Source: Sulfuritalea sp.
GTDB lineage: Bacteria; Pseudomonadota; Gammaproteobacteria; Burkholderiales; Rhodocyclaceae
DNA length: 64,000 bases
Direction of reading: 5' to 3'
Assembly: GCA_022842325.1 (NCBI GenBank)
Contig: JALHPU010000010.1
Coordinates: forward strand, 42,768 to 106,767
The notes under the pieces were generated by a model. That model was not told where the DNA came from and made no database searches. It worked only from the letters and a program-made list of their open reading frames with translations. Positions 1 to 8,701 of this stretch are shown here, one piece after another. The position numbers and the translations under genes are program-made. The first letter of the stretch is position 1, and every line of letters starts with the position of its first letter.

Positions 1-410
1 GAGGCCGCGATGGTGAAGGTGCCGGCGTTGGCGACGCCCGAGCTGGCTTCAATGGTGCCGGTGGCGTCCAGCGCCAGAGTGCCGCCAGCGCCGATGGTGG
101 TGGCGCCGGTGTAGGTGTTCACGCCACCCAGGGTCAGGGTGCCGGTGCCCGCGGTGGTGATGCCGCCGGCGCCGCTGGCGATGCCGGTGTAGGTGCCGCT
201 GGTGTTGGTCGCGTCGCCGATGGTGAGGATGTGCGTGTTCAGGGTGCCCAGCGTGGTCGCGCCCGCGCCGGTCAGCGAGTCGATGGTCTTGGAGGCCGCG
301 ATGGTGAAGGTGCCGGCGTTGGCGACGCCCGAGCTGGCTTCAATGGTGCCGGTGGCGTCCAGCGCCAGAGTGCCGCCAGCGCCGATGGTGGTGGCGCCGG
401 TGTAGGTGTT
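1..410. repeat. 119-bp perfect direct repeat inside tpsA
   Basis: Positions 1-119 and 292-410 are identical over 119 bp, with a repeat period of 291 bp (97 codons). The reading frame is kept, so each unit encodes the same passenger-type repeat. Perfect identity at the DNA level points to recent duplication or gene conversion. More units may lie beyond the left edge. Confidence 0.95.
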
Positions 411-2207
411 GGCCTGAGACAAGGTTAGTGTTCCAGCGCCGGTCTTCGTCAAGCCACCCGCTCCGGAGAAAACACCCGACTGGGTTGCCGCGCCGGAGTT
501 ATTGATGGTCAGCAAACCCCCGGCGTTATTGATCGGGCCAAGCGCCATGGTAGCGGCGTTCAGCGTTAGCGCGCCTCCACTCGTTGCGACGGTGAAGCCC
601 GTGGATGTGATTGAGTTAGTTGCGGTAACGGAGACCGTTGCGGCAGTAGTCCCGAACGTCACACCCGCGTTGAAAATCACATCATTATTTGCAGTCAGCG
701 TGTAAGCAGTATCGCCCGCCAGACTTGCAGCCAAAACGAAATAGTTATTCGGATTGGTCTGGGCAAAAAATGTGGTCGCGTCGGCATCACCGTTAGGTTC
801 AACCAATGCGCCATTGGCAGGGTCCACCCCAACATACAAATCATCCGGATCGAGTAACAGCGAGCCGGTTTTTCCCTTGGCCGCACTTGTATCGACTACC
901 CCGTCAAAACCAAGATTCTTCTTCCCGGACACTTCAACAAATCCACCGTCTCCGATCTGGCTTCCGCCCTTGGCTGAGATGTTGCCGGAGAACTTCGTCG
1001 CTCCATCCGCCCAAACGATCACCTTGCCGCCGTTGCCGGTAGTAATCGCATCAGCATTGATCGTCACGTCCTTGCCGACATAGGTCATGCTGGCGTTCTG
1101 TTCTGGGCCCTTGCCTTGGAAGTTGCCGCCGATCAGCGCCGTGCCGCCGGCGCCGACTCCTGAGACATCCACTTTCGCCTGGTCGAACAGACCGACCTTG
1201 TCGCCCAGGATCTTGACCGTGCCGCCGCGCTGGTCGTTTGCCGTGCCGGAGGCGTCGAGCGTGCCACTGACACTGACCACACCGGAATTGCCGCCGCCCA
1301 GCCAGATTTCGCCATTGCGGGTTTCGAGGCTGCGCGCGCGGATTACGCCGTCATTGTTGAGTACCGTGGACAGCAGGGCATCCTTGGCCTGCGCGTTCAT
1401 CACCACGCGGCCGCCATCGGCGATCAGCACGCCGCTGTTGTCGGCGCGTGCGCCTGCCGCGGCGACATTGACCTGGAAGCTCAGCAGGCCGTCGTGATCG
1501 AAGTCGAGATTGACCGAGTCGCCGGCGGCGATGCCGATGCTGCCACCGGGCGCGTGGATGGTGCCGCTGTTGCCGACCTGCGGCGCAATCAGGGCGACGA
1601 AGCCACCGTCTGCAACGTTGATGCTGCCTTGGTTCGTCACCGTGCCGCCAGCGCCGACTTTCTCGAACTGAAACCTACCGGCGAGGAAATTGGCGTCCGA
1701 GATGCCCAGCGAGGAGGCGACCAGACCGCCGACATCGACCTGTGCGCCTGGCGCAAACAGGATACCGCCGGGGTTGGTGATGAAGACGTTGCCGTTGGCG
1801 GTCATCCGGCCGAAGATCGCCGAGCCGTCGCCGCCCAGGACGCGGTTGAGGATGACGGAGGAAGCGGAGGGCTGGGCAAAATTGACGTGGGCCTGGCTGC
1901 CGATGTTGAAGCTGTCCCAATTGACGATGGCGCTGCCGGACGTCTGGGTCACGTCCATGCGCGCGCCATTGCTGCTGATGCCGACCTGTCCTGCGGCCAC
2001 CTGCCCGCCGGTGGGCAGCGCAGTTGGCGCCAGCACATCGGCCGCTGTCGCGCCACCGGCGCCCAGCGCCAGCAGGGTACCGGCGACTACCGCGCAGGAG
2101 GTGCGCTTGCCGCGCGTGCGGGCAAACTCGGCGACGGCCACCCAGGTGTCATGCAGTTCGCTCCAGACCAGACGATAGGCGCGATTCATGGTGGCGTGCT
2201 TGAACAT
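1..2207 (-). CDS. TpsA-type secreted exoprotein, haemagglutinin-like (C-terminus beyond window)
   Basis: About 735 N-terminal residues are visible and the gene runs off the left edge. The N-terminus (MNRAYRLVWSEL...) is an extended signal peptide region typical of two-partner secretion exoproteins, followed by a hydrophobic core ending GAGGATAAD. The TPS secretion domain follows, with NPGG in place of the usual NPNG motif (near residue 120). The rest is Gly/Ala/Thr-rich beta-helix sequence that ends in passenger-associated repeats of the type TLTLGGVNTYTGATTIGAGG. An AGAGGA ribosome site lies 7 nt before the ATG at 2207; an in-frame ATG at 2189 is the alternative. It lies 71 bp downstream of its presumed transporter. 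Family knowledge: such proteins are exported by the TpsB partner and act at the cell surface as adhesins, cytolysins or contact-dependent toxins. Which applies here cannot be told without the C-terminus. Confidence 0.85.
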   Translation of the reverse strand, partial: MFKHATMNRAYRLVWSELHDTWVAVAEFARTRGKRTSCAVVAGTLLALGAGGATAADVLAPTALPTGGQVAAGQVGISSNGARMDVTQTSGSAIVNWDSFNIGSQAHVNFAQPSASSVILNRVLGGDGSAIFGRMTANGNVFITNPGGILFAPGAQVDVGGLVASSLGISDANFLAGRFQFEKVGAGGTVTNQGSINVADGGFVALIAPQVGNSGTIHAPGGSIGIAAGDSVNLDFDHDGLLSFQVNVAAAGARADNSGVLIADGGRVVMNAQAKDALLSTVLNNDGVIRARSLETRNGEIWLGGGNSGVVSVSGTLDASGTANDQRGGTVKILGDKVGLFDQAKVDVSGVGAGGTALIGGNFQGKGPEQNASMTYVGKDVTINADAITTGNGGKVIVWADGATKFSGNISAKGGSQIGDGGFVEVSGKKNLGFDGVVDTSAAKGKTGSLLLDPDDLYVGVDPANGALVEPNGDADATTFFAQTNPNNYFVLAASLAGDTAYTLTANNDVIFNAGVTFGTTAATVSVTATNSITSTGFTVATSGGALTLNAATMALGPINNAGGLLTINNSGAATQSGVFSGAGGLTKTGAGTLTLSQANTYTGATTIGAGGTLALDATGTIEASSGVANAGTFTIAASKTIDSLTGAGATTLGTLNTHILTIGDATNTSGTYTGIASGAGGITTAGTGTLTLGGVNTYTGATTIGAGGTLALDATGTIEASSGVANAGTFTIAA
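1137..1158 (-). repeat. Dispersed 22-bp motif, copy 1
   Basis: Matches the consensus described in the findings at all fixed positions. It lies in tpsA in the frame read as VGAGGTA. Confidence 0.8.
1638..1659 (-). repeat. Dispersed 22-bp motif, copy 2
   Basis: Full consensus match in tpsA, read as VGAGGTV; 501 bp from copy 1, one of the two closest pairs. Confidence 0.8.
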
Positions 2208-2278
2208 GGCAATGTCCTCTTGCGTTTGGCACGCGCCAATCTATGTGGGGTCGGGTTGGCGCGGCGGCGATTCGCGAA

Positions 2279-4051
2279 TCAGAAAAACTTGCTGAACTGG
2301 AGGTAGAAGCGCGGATAGCGCAACAGGTGATCAGCGGTTGCCCGGGTGGTATCACGGAAAGCCAGTGTAGTCCGCAAATACCAGTCGTTGGGAACTTCCC
2401 AATTGAGCCCGATACCGGGACCGGCCACCCGACGCAGGCGTTCCGCATTGGCGGCGAAGTCGGCCGCGGTCGGCCGCTTGATCAGAATGGAGCGGCCGAA
2501 ATCATAGAAGCCGGCAAGTACGATGCTGCCGGGCAGGCTTTCCTCGAGCGGCAGGCGGTAGCGCAGTTCGAGACTGGCAACATAGCCTTCGTCGCCGGCG
2601 CCTTCTCCCTGCGGATAGGCGCGCACGGCGTTGGGGCCGCCGAGACTGAACTTCTCGCTCGGATCGAGGTTCTTGTTGGTGAATTGCTGGCTGTAGGAAC
2701 CATACAGCGCCAGGCGCTCGGAAACTGCCTGCAGGCGAGATAGCGAGATGTTGGTCTTGCCATAGAGGCCCCTGGTCTGGCGTCCGGCCAGGTCGGTGGC
2801 CTCCAGCGCGGAATTGCCGAACTTCAGTTCACCCAGGGTATAGGCCGCGTTGAACACATTGATGCCGCCGCCGCCGAGGCGGTCGCGAAAGTCGCCCGAC
2901 AGGCCGAGCGAACTGACGTCGGTTTTCTTGAGCGTCTCCGGAGAAGGGGAAACGCCAAGCTGGATGTCATAGAACTTGCGTTTGTCATGCTGGGCGATCA
3001 GGATCAGGTTGGTGTTGCGCGAACGGATGAATGGATGGATCGCCGTCAATGAGTTGACGGCGGCCGCGCCATTGACCTTGAGCGGCACGAACAGCGGCGT
3101 GCCCAGGCGGTACTTGAGGTCGGAGTAGGCGGCGCCAAGTTTGGTGCCCCAGCGCCCGACCGGAAACAGAATCGAAGCACGGGCAAAGCGCAAATGGCCG
3201 TCGATGGCGTTGTTGGCGCGCAGGCTGATGATTTCGCCGAAGCCCAGCAGGCCGTTGCCGTCTACGCCGGCGCCGATGCGATGCAGGCCGGTGTAGATCG
3301 ATCCGTTGGCGTCGAAATCGATATTGGCATCGAGTTTCTTGCCGGGGCTGACCCGAATGGTCAGGTCGGCGGTCCCCGCCGCCGTGCCGGGCGCGAAACT
3401 GCTGGTGGCCACGATGCCGCGCAGGTCATGGATCTGGAACAGGGCACGTTCCACCACCGAAGTCTGGATCAGGTCGCCTTCTTCCAGCGACCCCAGATAG
3501 GACTCCAACAGGGAGCGGCTGATCGACACCTCCGGCGCGACGTCGAGGCGAACCTTGCCCAGGCGGCCTTCGAGCACCCGCAGTTCGACGACCCCGTCGG
3601 CGATCTTCTGCTCGGGAACCACCACGTCGGCAAGAAAGTAGCCACGACCGGCAATCTCGCGCCGGACCACCGCGGCGGCATCGAGCAGATCCTGGAACCG
3701 CTTGTCCTTGCCGACAAAGGGGGTTAACGGCTCCGTCATTTCCGACTCGGAAGCGACGGTCATGCCGACGATGCGAAAACCCTTGATCTCCAGGCGCATG
3801 CCCTCGACATCGGCAATCGCGCGAGTCTTGGAGAATTTGTCCTCGATGCTCGGGCCCGAATCGGGACGGGCTGCCGGCGGCGGAACCGTCTTCAGGATCT
3901 CGCCCGCATCCGGGGCGGTTTGCGCCATGGCGACGCCCCACGACAGCGCAAGCGCCGCAGCGGCTCCCTTGAAACGCCATGGTCGACCGGTCTGCGCTGC
4001 GTCCGGCCGGCGCTTTGCTTTTGTAATGTTGATGTCGCCTCCACCAGCCAA
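2279..4051 (-). CDS. TpsB outer-membrane transporter of two-partner secretion (ShlB/FhaC family)
   Basis: This 590-residue protein should export the adjacent TpsA across the outer membrane. After a signal peptide (hydrophobic core near residues 32-43, ending VAMAQ) come two POTRA-like modules (about residues 60-220). A 16-strand-type barrel follows to the C-terminal Phe (…YLQFSKFF), the usual outer-membrane assembly signal. The PNAVRAYPQGEG segment matches the conserved barrel region of FhaC-like proteins. The start is uncertain: the first usable codon is TTG at 4051, which has no ribosome site. A GGAGG sequence sits 10 nt before an in-frame ATT at 4027, which would give a more natural signal peptide. 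The gene overlaps nothing and precedes tpsA by 71 bp, the classical B-A order. Confidence 0.88.
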   Translation of the reverse strand: MAGGGDINITKAKRRPDAAQTGRPWRFKGAAAALALSWGVAMAQTAPDAGEILKTVPPPAARPDSGPSIEDKFSKTRAIADVEGMRLEIKGFRIVGMTVASESEMTEPLTPFVGKDKRFQDLLDAAAVVRREIAGRGYFLADVVVPEQKIADGVVELRVLEGRLGKVRLDVAPEVSISRSLLESYLGSLEEGDLIQTSVVERALFQIHDLRGIVATSSFAPGTAAGTADLTIRVSPGKKLDANIDFDANGSIYTGLHRIGAGVDGNGLLGFGEIISLRANNAIDGHLRFARASILFPVGRWGTKLGAAYSDLKYRLGTPLFVPLKVNGAAAVNSLTAIHPFIRSRNTNLILIAQHDKRKFYDIQLGVSPSPETLKKTDVSSLGLSGDFRDRLGGGGINVFNAAYTLGELKFGNSALEATDLAGRQTRGLYGKTNISLSRLQAVSERLALYGSYSQQFTNKNLDPSEKFSLGGPNAVRAYPQGEGAGDEGYVASLELRYRLPLEESLPGSIVLAGFYDFGRSILIKRPTAADFAANAERLRRVAGPGIGLNWEVPNDWYLRTTLAFRDTTRATADHLLRYPRFYLQFSKFF

Positions 4052-4195
4052 ACAAGACGTTAGCGTTCCAGGCGGGACTCTGGACTGGTCCCTTAATATT
4101 ATGCTGAGGAAGTGCTAACTCGTTGGCCCCGGGCAATATTACAATGCGCATGGCAGCCGCGTCTATACGCGTGCGCGGCGCCTCGGGGTCCGTCC

Positions 4196-5125
4196 TCAGT
4201 AGCCGCGGGTCGGTAGCCGGAACGGGGGACGAAAGCCCAGATCCAGGGCCTTTTTCTCGAAGCGGGCGGCATCGGCGACGAATCCGCTGTAATTGTAGAA
4301 CTCCGCCAGTTCCCAACTCGCCACCCCGCTGCCGAGTTCCGCGGCGAAGCGCAACCATTGCTCCATCCGCCGGGGACTGGCGGCAACACCCGAAATGCCG
4401 GCCCGGTAGGCAAGGGCGAGGCTGTAGGCCGCATCCTTGTCGCCGCGCACGGCCTTGCCGAGGTTGTCGCGATACGCCTCGTCACCGACCGCCTCCTCGA
4501 AAAAGTCGCCGGAAAGTCCGGTGGAACGCTGAATCTCCAAGGCCTGGCGGGCGGCCATCGCAATGCGCTGGATTTCCGCCGCAAACTGGCTGGCGGGGAA
4601 ATCGCGTTCGCACTCCCCGGCCAGCTTGATCACGCGGGATGGTTGCAGCGCGGACTTGATTTGCTGGCGACATTCCGCCATCCTGGCGGAGCGGTCGTTC
4701 GGCGCTGCCACGGGATCGGCAGGTGGAACTCGCTTCGACATCGCGGTGTGCAGGATCCCGGTCTGCGCCTTGAATTCGGCTTTCGGTTTGGCGCCTGGAT
4801 TGAGTGCGCTCCGCGACTGAGGCCTGCGCTCAGGCTGGGCTACCTTGATGGCAGCCCCCTTCGGCTCGCTCCCGTCGGCTGTGCCGCGCGGCTCACCCCT
4901 GAACGGGCCTGGTTCCGCGACGGCCGGAGCAAACAACGGAATTCGACCGCTCGCGGAACGTTCCTGGGCCGGCGCCAAGGTGGAAAACATGGTCATCAGC
5001 AGCACGATACCGCCAAATAGGCTGCCGAACGAGCGCGCGCGCCACACCGCAAGAGTCGGCGCTGGCGGGACGGCGGCGGCCGCGATCTTCTCGCGCCGCG
5101 TGCCGCTGTCGAATTCAGTAACCAC
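4196..5125 (-). CDS. Membrane-anchored Sel1-like repeat protein, paralogue of the neighbouring caspase's tail
   Basis: The predicted product has 309 residues. A single hydrophobic segment near the N-terminus (FGGIVLLMTMFSTLA) suggests a membrane anchor or uncleaved signal, followed by a low-complexity Pro/Arg linker. The last ~165 residues align along their length with the tail of the caspase gene just upstream, sharing RGDKDAA, SGVAASPRR, EQWLRFAAELG and the terminus RPPxRLxTRGY. This is Sel1-like helical repeat sequence, usually a protein-interaction scaffold. I chose the GTG at 5125, which overlaps the upstream stop by 11 bp and implies translational coupling; a longer frame exists but lies inside the upstream gene. 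It looks like a tandem duplication that kept the tail and lost the peptidase domain. Function unknown. Confidence 0.7.
   Translation of the reverse strand: MVTEFDSGTRREKIAAAAVPPAPTLAVWRARSFGSLFGGIVLLMTMFSTLAPAQERSASGRIPLFAPAVAEPGPFRGEPRGTADGSEPKGAAIKVAQPERRPQSRSALNPGAKPKAEFKAQTGILHTAMSKRVPPADPVAAPNDRSARMAECRQQIKSALQPSRVIKLAGECERDFPASQFAAEIQRIAMAARQALEIQRSTGLSGDFFEEAVGDEAYRDNLGKAVRGDKDAAYSLALAYRAGISGVAASPRRMEQWLRFAAELGSGVASWELAEFYNYSGFVADAARFEKKALDLGFRPPFRLPTRGY
5054..5075 (+). repeat. Dispersed 22-bp motif, copy 3 (plus strand)
   Basis: Full consensus match, but on the non-coding strand of the Sel1-like gene, where the coding strand reads VPPAPTL. It shares 23 identical bases with the intergenic copy at 28900. 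Confidence 0.8.
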
Positions 5126-6566
5126 GAGTCGCCAGCCTGGGTGGTGGCCGATAGCCGAGGTCGAGGGCTTTCTTCTCGAATCGGGCGGCTTCGCCGACCA
5201 GTCCGCTTTGGTTATAGCTCTCGGAAAGCTCCCAGCTGGCAATGCCATTGCCCAACTCGGCGGCAAAGCGCAGCCATTGCTCCGCCCGGCGCGGACTGGC
5301 CGCGACGCCGGAGGTGCCGTCGCGGTAGGCGATGGCGATCCGGTGCGCCGCGTCCTTGTCGCCGCGCAAGGCCTTGATCAGATCGTCGCGATAACCCTTG
5401 TCGCCTGCCGATTCCTCGAAAAGATCGCCGGAAAGTCGCGCCGAACGCTGGCTTTCCAGGGCCTGCTGGGCTCCGGCAATCGTCACCCGGATCTGCTGGG
5501 TGAATTCGCTGCCGGGAAAATCACGTTCGAAATCCTCGCACAGACGAATCAGGCGTGCCGGCCTCAGGGTGGCCAGCAGGGTTTCCCAGCGCTTTTCCAT
5601 CACGGTGGGATCGACGCCGGCCAATGCCGTACCTTTCGGCCGGCTGCGTTGCAATTCCAGTTGCCGATTGCGGATCACGAAACGGCCGCGCAAGTTGGAG
5701 GAGCTTTCCGGAAACTGGGGCAGGATGGTCAGCTTGACCTTGTCGAACTCGGCCTTGACGCGCGCCTGACAGTCCAGGGCAGCGATCCGGAACAAGTCGT
5801 CGATCGGCGTCACGCCGTTGGCCTCACGCAGCACATCGACCACGGCAGCGGCAAAAAACGTATTGCGATCGGGACTGATGGGGGCCAGTGCCGGACGACC
5901 GGCGCGTGTGGCAAAAAACACCAGCGTGCCTTCGGGAGCCGCGATCTGGTTGAAATCATCGACACCCTTGCGGATAAAGGGGTCGGTACGGCAAGCGTCG
6001 ATCAGCGCAATGCTGATGCCGGGATAGCGCTGCGGCAAGGCGACGAGGATGTCCTCGTTCAGCCGCAGCGATGAACTGAGGGCTTGTTCCGACGAAGGAT
6101 CGACGCGCGCCGGGACCAGATAGTTGCGTCCGGCCGACTGAAAGCCGTGGCCGCAGAAATAGAACACCACGGCGACGCCGCCCGGCAGGTTGGTTTCCCC
6201 GACCGACCGCAGCTCCGCACTGAATTCGGTCAGCACCCGCATCATCTCCAGCGCATCGAGGTCGCGATAATCCTTGACCTTGAATTCGTAGTACTGGAGA
6301 ACGTCCTTCAGATCGGTGACGTTCTTGTGGGCCGGCGCAATGTCCTTGCGATTCGGGTAGTCGCGGTTGCCGATCAGCAGGGCGAACTTGGCTCGCGGCG
6401 CGTAAATATCCTGGATCGGCTGTCCGCCGGAAGACTGGGCGAACAACTCGGGAGCCAGAGCCCCCAGGGCCAGGCCGGCGCCCCCGCCCAGCAGCAGGCT
6501 GCGGCGCAGCGCACTGCGCGGCGCGTCCGTTGCCTGGTTCCGCGTGTCGAATTTACCGCTGGTCAC
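5115..6566 (-). CDS. Caspase-like (peptidase C14) protein with Sel1-like C-terminal region
   Basis: The 483-residue product begins with a twin-arginine-like leader (ALRRSLLLGGGAGLAL), so export by Tat is likely. A caspase p20-type domain follows (about residues 60-270). The catalytic pair is visible as the His in FYFCGHGFQ and the Cys in ALIDACRTDPF, and the N-terminal strand KFALLIGNRDYPN is typical of the fold. The C-terminal ~165 residues are Sel1-like and are duplicated in the next gene. The GTG start at 6566 overlaps the TGA of the preceding caspase gene by 4 bp (GTGA), so the two are translationally coupled. Bacterial orthocaspases cleave after Arg/Lys in the few studied cases; substrate and role here are unknown. 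Confidence 0.85.
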   Translation of the reverse strand: MTSGKFDTRNQATDAPRSALRRSLLLGGGAGLALGALAPELFAQSSGGQPIQDIYAPRAKFALLIGNRDYPNRKDIAPAHKNVTDLKDVLQYYEFKVKDYRDLDALEMMRVLTEFSAELRSVGETNLPGGVAVVFYFCGHGFQSAGRNYLVPARVDPSSEQALSSSLRLNEDILVALPQRYPGISIALIDACRTDPFIRKGVDDFNQIAAPEGTLVFFATRAGRPALAPISPDRNTFFAAAVVDVLREANGVTPIDDLFRIAALDCQARVKAEFDKVKLTILPQFPESSSNLRGRFVIRNRQLELQRSRPKGTALAGVDPTVMEKRWETLLATLRPARLIRLCEDFERDFPGSEFTQQIRVTIAGAQQALESQRSARLSGDLFEESAGDKGYRDDLIKALRGDKDAAHRIAIAYRDGTSGVAASPRRAEQWLRFAAELGNGIASWELSESYNQSGLVGEAARFEKKALDLGYRPPPRLATRGY

Positions 6567-8518
6567 GGCAAGGAACGCGCGACCCGGAAACCCACGTTGT
6601 CGTGACGTTCCTCCCGCGAATCGCGATCCCGGTAGGCCGCACGCACCGTAGCCGGATTGCTGTTCCAGGCGCCGCCACGAAACACCCGCTCGGTACAGGA
6701 TCCGGAAAGGCGGGGTTTGGCCACGTCGGGAGCGCCGGCATAGCCCTCGTTCCAGCAATCCTCGACCCATTCCCATGCATTGCCCAGGATGTCGTGCACG
6801 CCGAAGGAATTGGCCGGGAAACGGCCGACAGGCGAAGTCAGCGCAAAGCCATCGGAACACGGAAACATCTGCGCGCCCGGCGTCACGCTTTTCAGCGACG
6901 TATCGGCGACGCTGGCGTAGCGACACACCGCGGCATTGTCCGTCTCGGCCCAGTAGCGGCTTCCGGTGCTGCCGGCACGGGCGACATACTCCCATTCCGC
7001 CTCGTTCAGCAGCCGATACTGCTTGACCGCCTTTTTGCTCAGCCACGCAACGTAGGCCTGGGCATCTTCCCAGCTCACGCAGACCACCGGCTCATTGTCC
7101 TTCTGCTCGAAACCGGGGTTCTGCCAGGTGGCCTTCGGATTCTTGTGGAAAACGCCACCGCGAGTGGAATGGCAGCCGGGCTTGTGCTCACGTCCGGTGT
7201 CCTTGACGAAGGCGGCATATTGCGCACGCGTGACTTCGAACTTGCCGACTGCAAAGGGGACCGCAACGCGCACCCGATGCGCCGGCTCTTCGTCGAGTTC
7301 GCGCATTTTTTCTTTCGGGCCGCTGCCCATCGTGAATTCGCCTGCCGCAACCGCGACCAGGTCGGGACATTCGGGACAATCCTGAATCAGGGTTCCGGGC
7401 GACGGAATGGCTCCCGAGGCAAGCACGAGCGGCGGCAACGGCAATACCGGCGACGGCGCCGCCAGCGCCAACTGCTCCGGCTTCGCCACGGCCGGTGTCG
7501 CACGCCTCGCGGCCGCTGCCGACGGCACCACTCCGCCGTACTTCTGCACCATCCAGCGAGCATAAGCCGCGCGCTGCGCACCGGAAAACTTTTCCAGATA
7601 GGCGATGAAGTCCGCCGGGTTCTTGCTGTCCTTGATCCGTTCCCAGTAGGCCCTCTCCTGTACCGGATCGAAAGGCAGTGCCACCGCCTCCGCCGCCGCT
7701 TCATGTGTCGCCGCCACAGAGACGTTCGGACGCTGCAGGGCCGCAAGGTCTTCGGCGGGATCGAAATAGAAACTGCCGATCACCGAACTCGAGGTCCACG
7801 GCACCTGCTCGCCGTTGGTATCCTGCACGACGCCGGTGCGCACGCGACCGAATACCTTGTCGATGTCGGTATCCCTGGTTTCGAGTGCGCGCAGCAGATG
7901 CTTGGTGTAGAGACCGTTGCGTCCCGTGCCGTCGGCAGCGGTCGAACCCGGAGACGTGGCGTAGGCGATGAAGGTGCCCTTTTCCGCCCGGCCGACGTTC
8001 ATCACCCCGAGGCCCTTGTTGATGGTTTTCCGCGCCAACTGCAAGGGATTGTTGCGGCAGGCATCGAGAATCACCACGTTGATACGGTTGCCCGCCTCGG
8101 CCATGCGCGAGAGCACGTACTCGGCACTGATCGACTTGAAGGCGATATCGGTTTCGTTGTCGAAGCCCACATCCACGGGAAGCAGGAAGTTCTGGTCCTT
8201 CAGCTGAATGCCGTGACCGGCGAAAAAGAACAAGCCGATACCGCCTTTTTTGAGATGCTTGGAAAAGATATCGACGGCTTCCTTGAGCCCGCGCTCGCCG
8301 ACATTTTCGCGCACCAGGACGGTGAAACCCTGCTTTTCCAGCGCGCTCGCCAGATCGCTGGCATCGTTCGCCGGATTGTCCAGCGGTGCCGCCTTGTAGT
8401 CGGAATTGCCGATGATCAAGGCAACGCGGGCTTCCTGGGATTTCGCCTGGCCGAACGCCTGACCGATGGCGCCAAGCATCATCAGGCCGAGCGCAACGGC
8501 GCAGCACCATCGGTTCAC
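6563..8518 (-). CDS. Caspase-like protein fused to a formylglycine-generating-enzyme-type domain
   Basis: The predicted product has 651 residues. An N-terminal hydrophobic signal (CAVALGLMMLGAIGQAFGQA) precedes a caspase domain with the His in FFFAGHGIQ and the Cys in VVILDACRNNPLQ. A linker rich in Ala/Pro follows. The last ~230 residues form an FGE/SUMF1-type domain, recognisable by AGEFTMGS, DEEPAHRV, VSWEDAQAYVAWLS, RLLNEAEWEYVARAG, GNAWEWVEDCW and FRGGAWN. Such domains in bacteria are often structural or ligand-binding rather than true sulfatase activators. I chose the GTG at 8518 because it begins a clean signal peptide; ATGs at 8566 and 8647 are in frame. It is the first caspase of the unit and is coupled to the second by a GTGA overlap. 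Confidence 0.85.
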   Translation of the reverse strand: MNRWCCAVALGLMMLGAIGQAFGQAKSQEARVALIIGNSDYKAAPLDNPANDASDLASALEKQGFTVLVRENVGERGLKEAVDIFSKHLKKGGIGLFFFAGHGIQLKDQNFLLPVDVGFDNETDIAFKSISAEYVLSRMAEAGNRINVVILDACRNNPLQLARKTINKGLGVMNVGRAEKGTFIAYATSPGSTAADGTGRNGLYTKHLLRALETRDTDIDKVFGRVRTGVVQDTNGEQVPWTSSSVIGSFYFDPAEDLAALQRPNVSVAATHEAAAEAVALPFDPVQERAYWERIKDSKNPADFIAYLEKFSGAQRAAYARWMVQKYGGVVPSAAAARRATPAVAKPEQLALAAPSPVLPLPPLVLASGAIPSPGTLIQDCPECPDLVAVAAGEFTMGSGPKEKMRELDEEPAHRVRVAVPFAVGKFEVTRAQYAAFVKDTGREHKPGCHSTRGGVFHKNPKATWQNPGFEQKDNEPVVCVSWEDAQAYVAWLSKKAVKQYRLLNEAEWEYVARAGSTGSRYWAETDNAAVCRYASVADTSLKSVTPGAQMFPCSDGFALTSPVGRFPANSFGVHDILGNAWEWVEDCWNEGYAGAPDVAKPRLSGSCTERVFRGGAWNSNPATVRAAYRDRDSREERHDNVGFRVARSLP

Positions 8519-8701
8519 GTGCCCCGATGATTTCCAGGGTGAATAAGCTAACGCGCTGATCGGCATCGAAATATGCTGGATAAAAATGTTCCCGGACTCA
8601 AGACCCAACTTTTTGATTATCCCACCCAAACCGGAAAATTCAACCATCCGTGCAAGATTGACTGGGTTCGATTGTTTGGGTTCCCGCCCTGCCGTCGATT
8701 C

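Noticed and set aside
6530-8530. A 666-codon plus-strand frame over the caspase-FGE gene
   Set aside because: Antisense shadow; the minus-strand frame has clear catalytic and FGE motifs.
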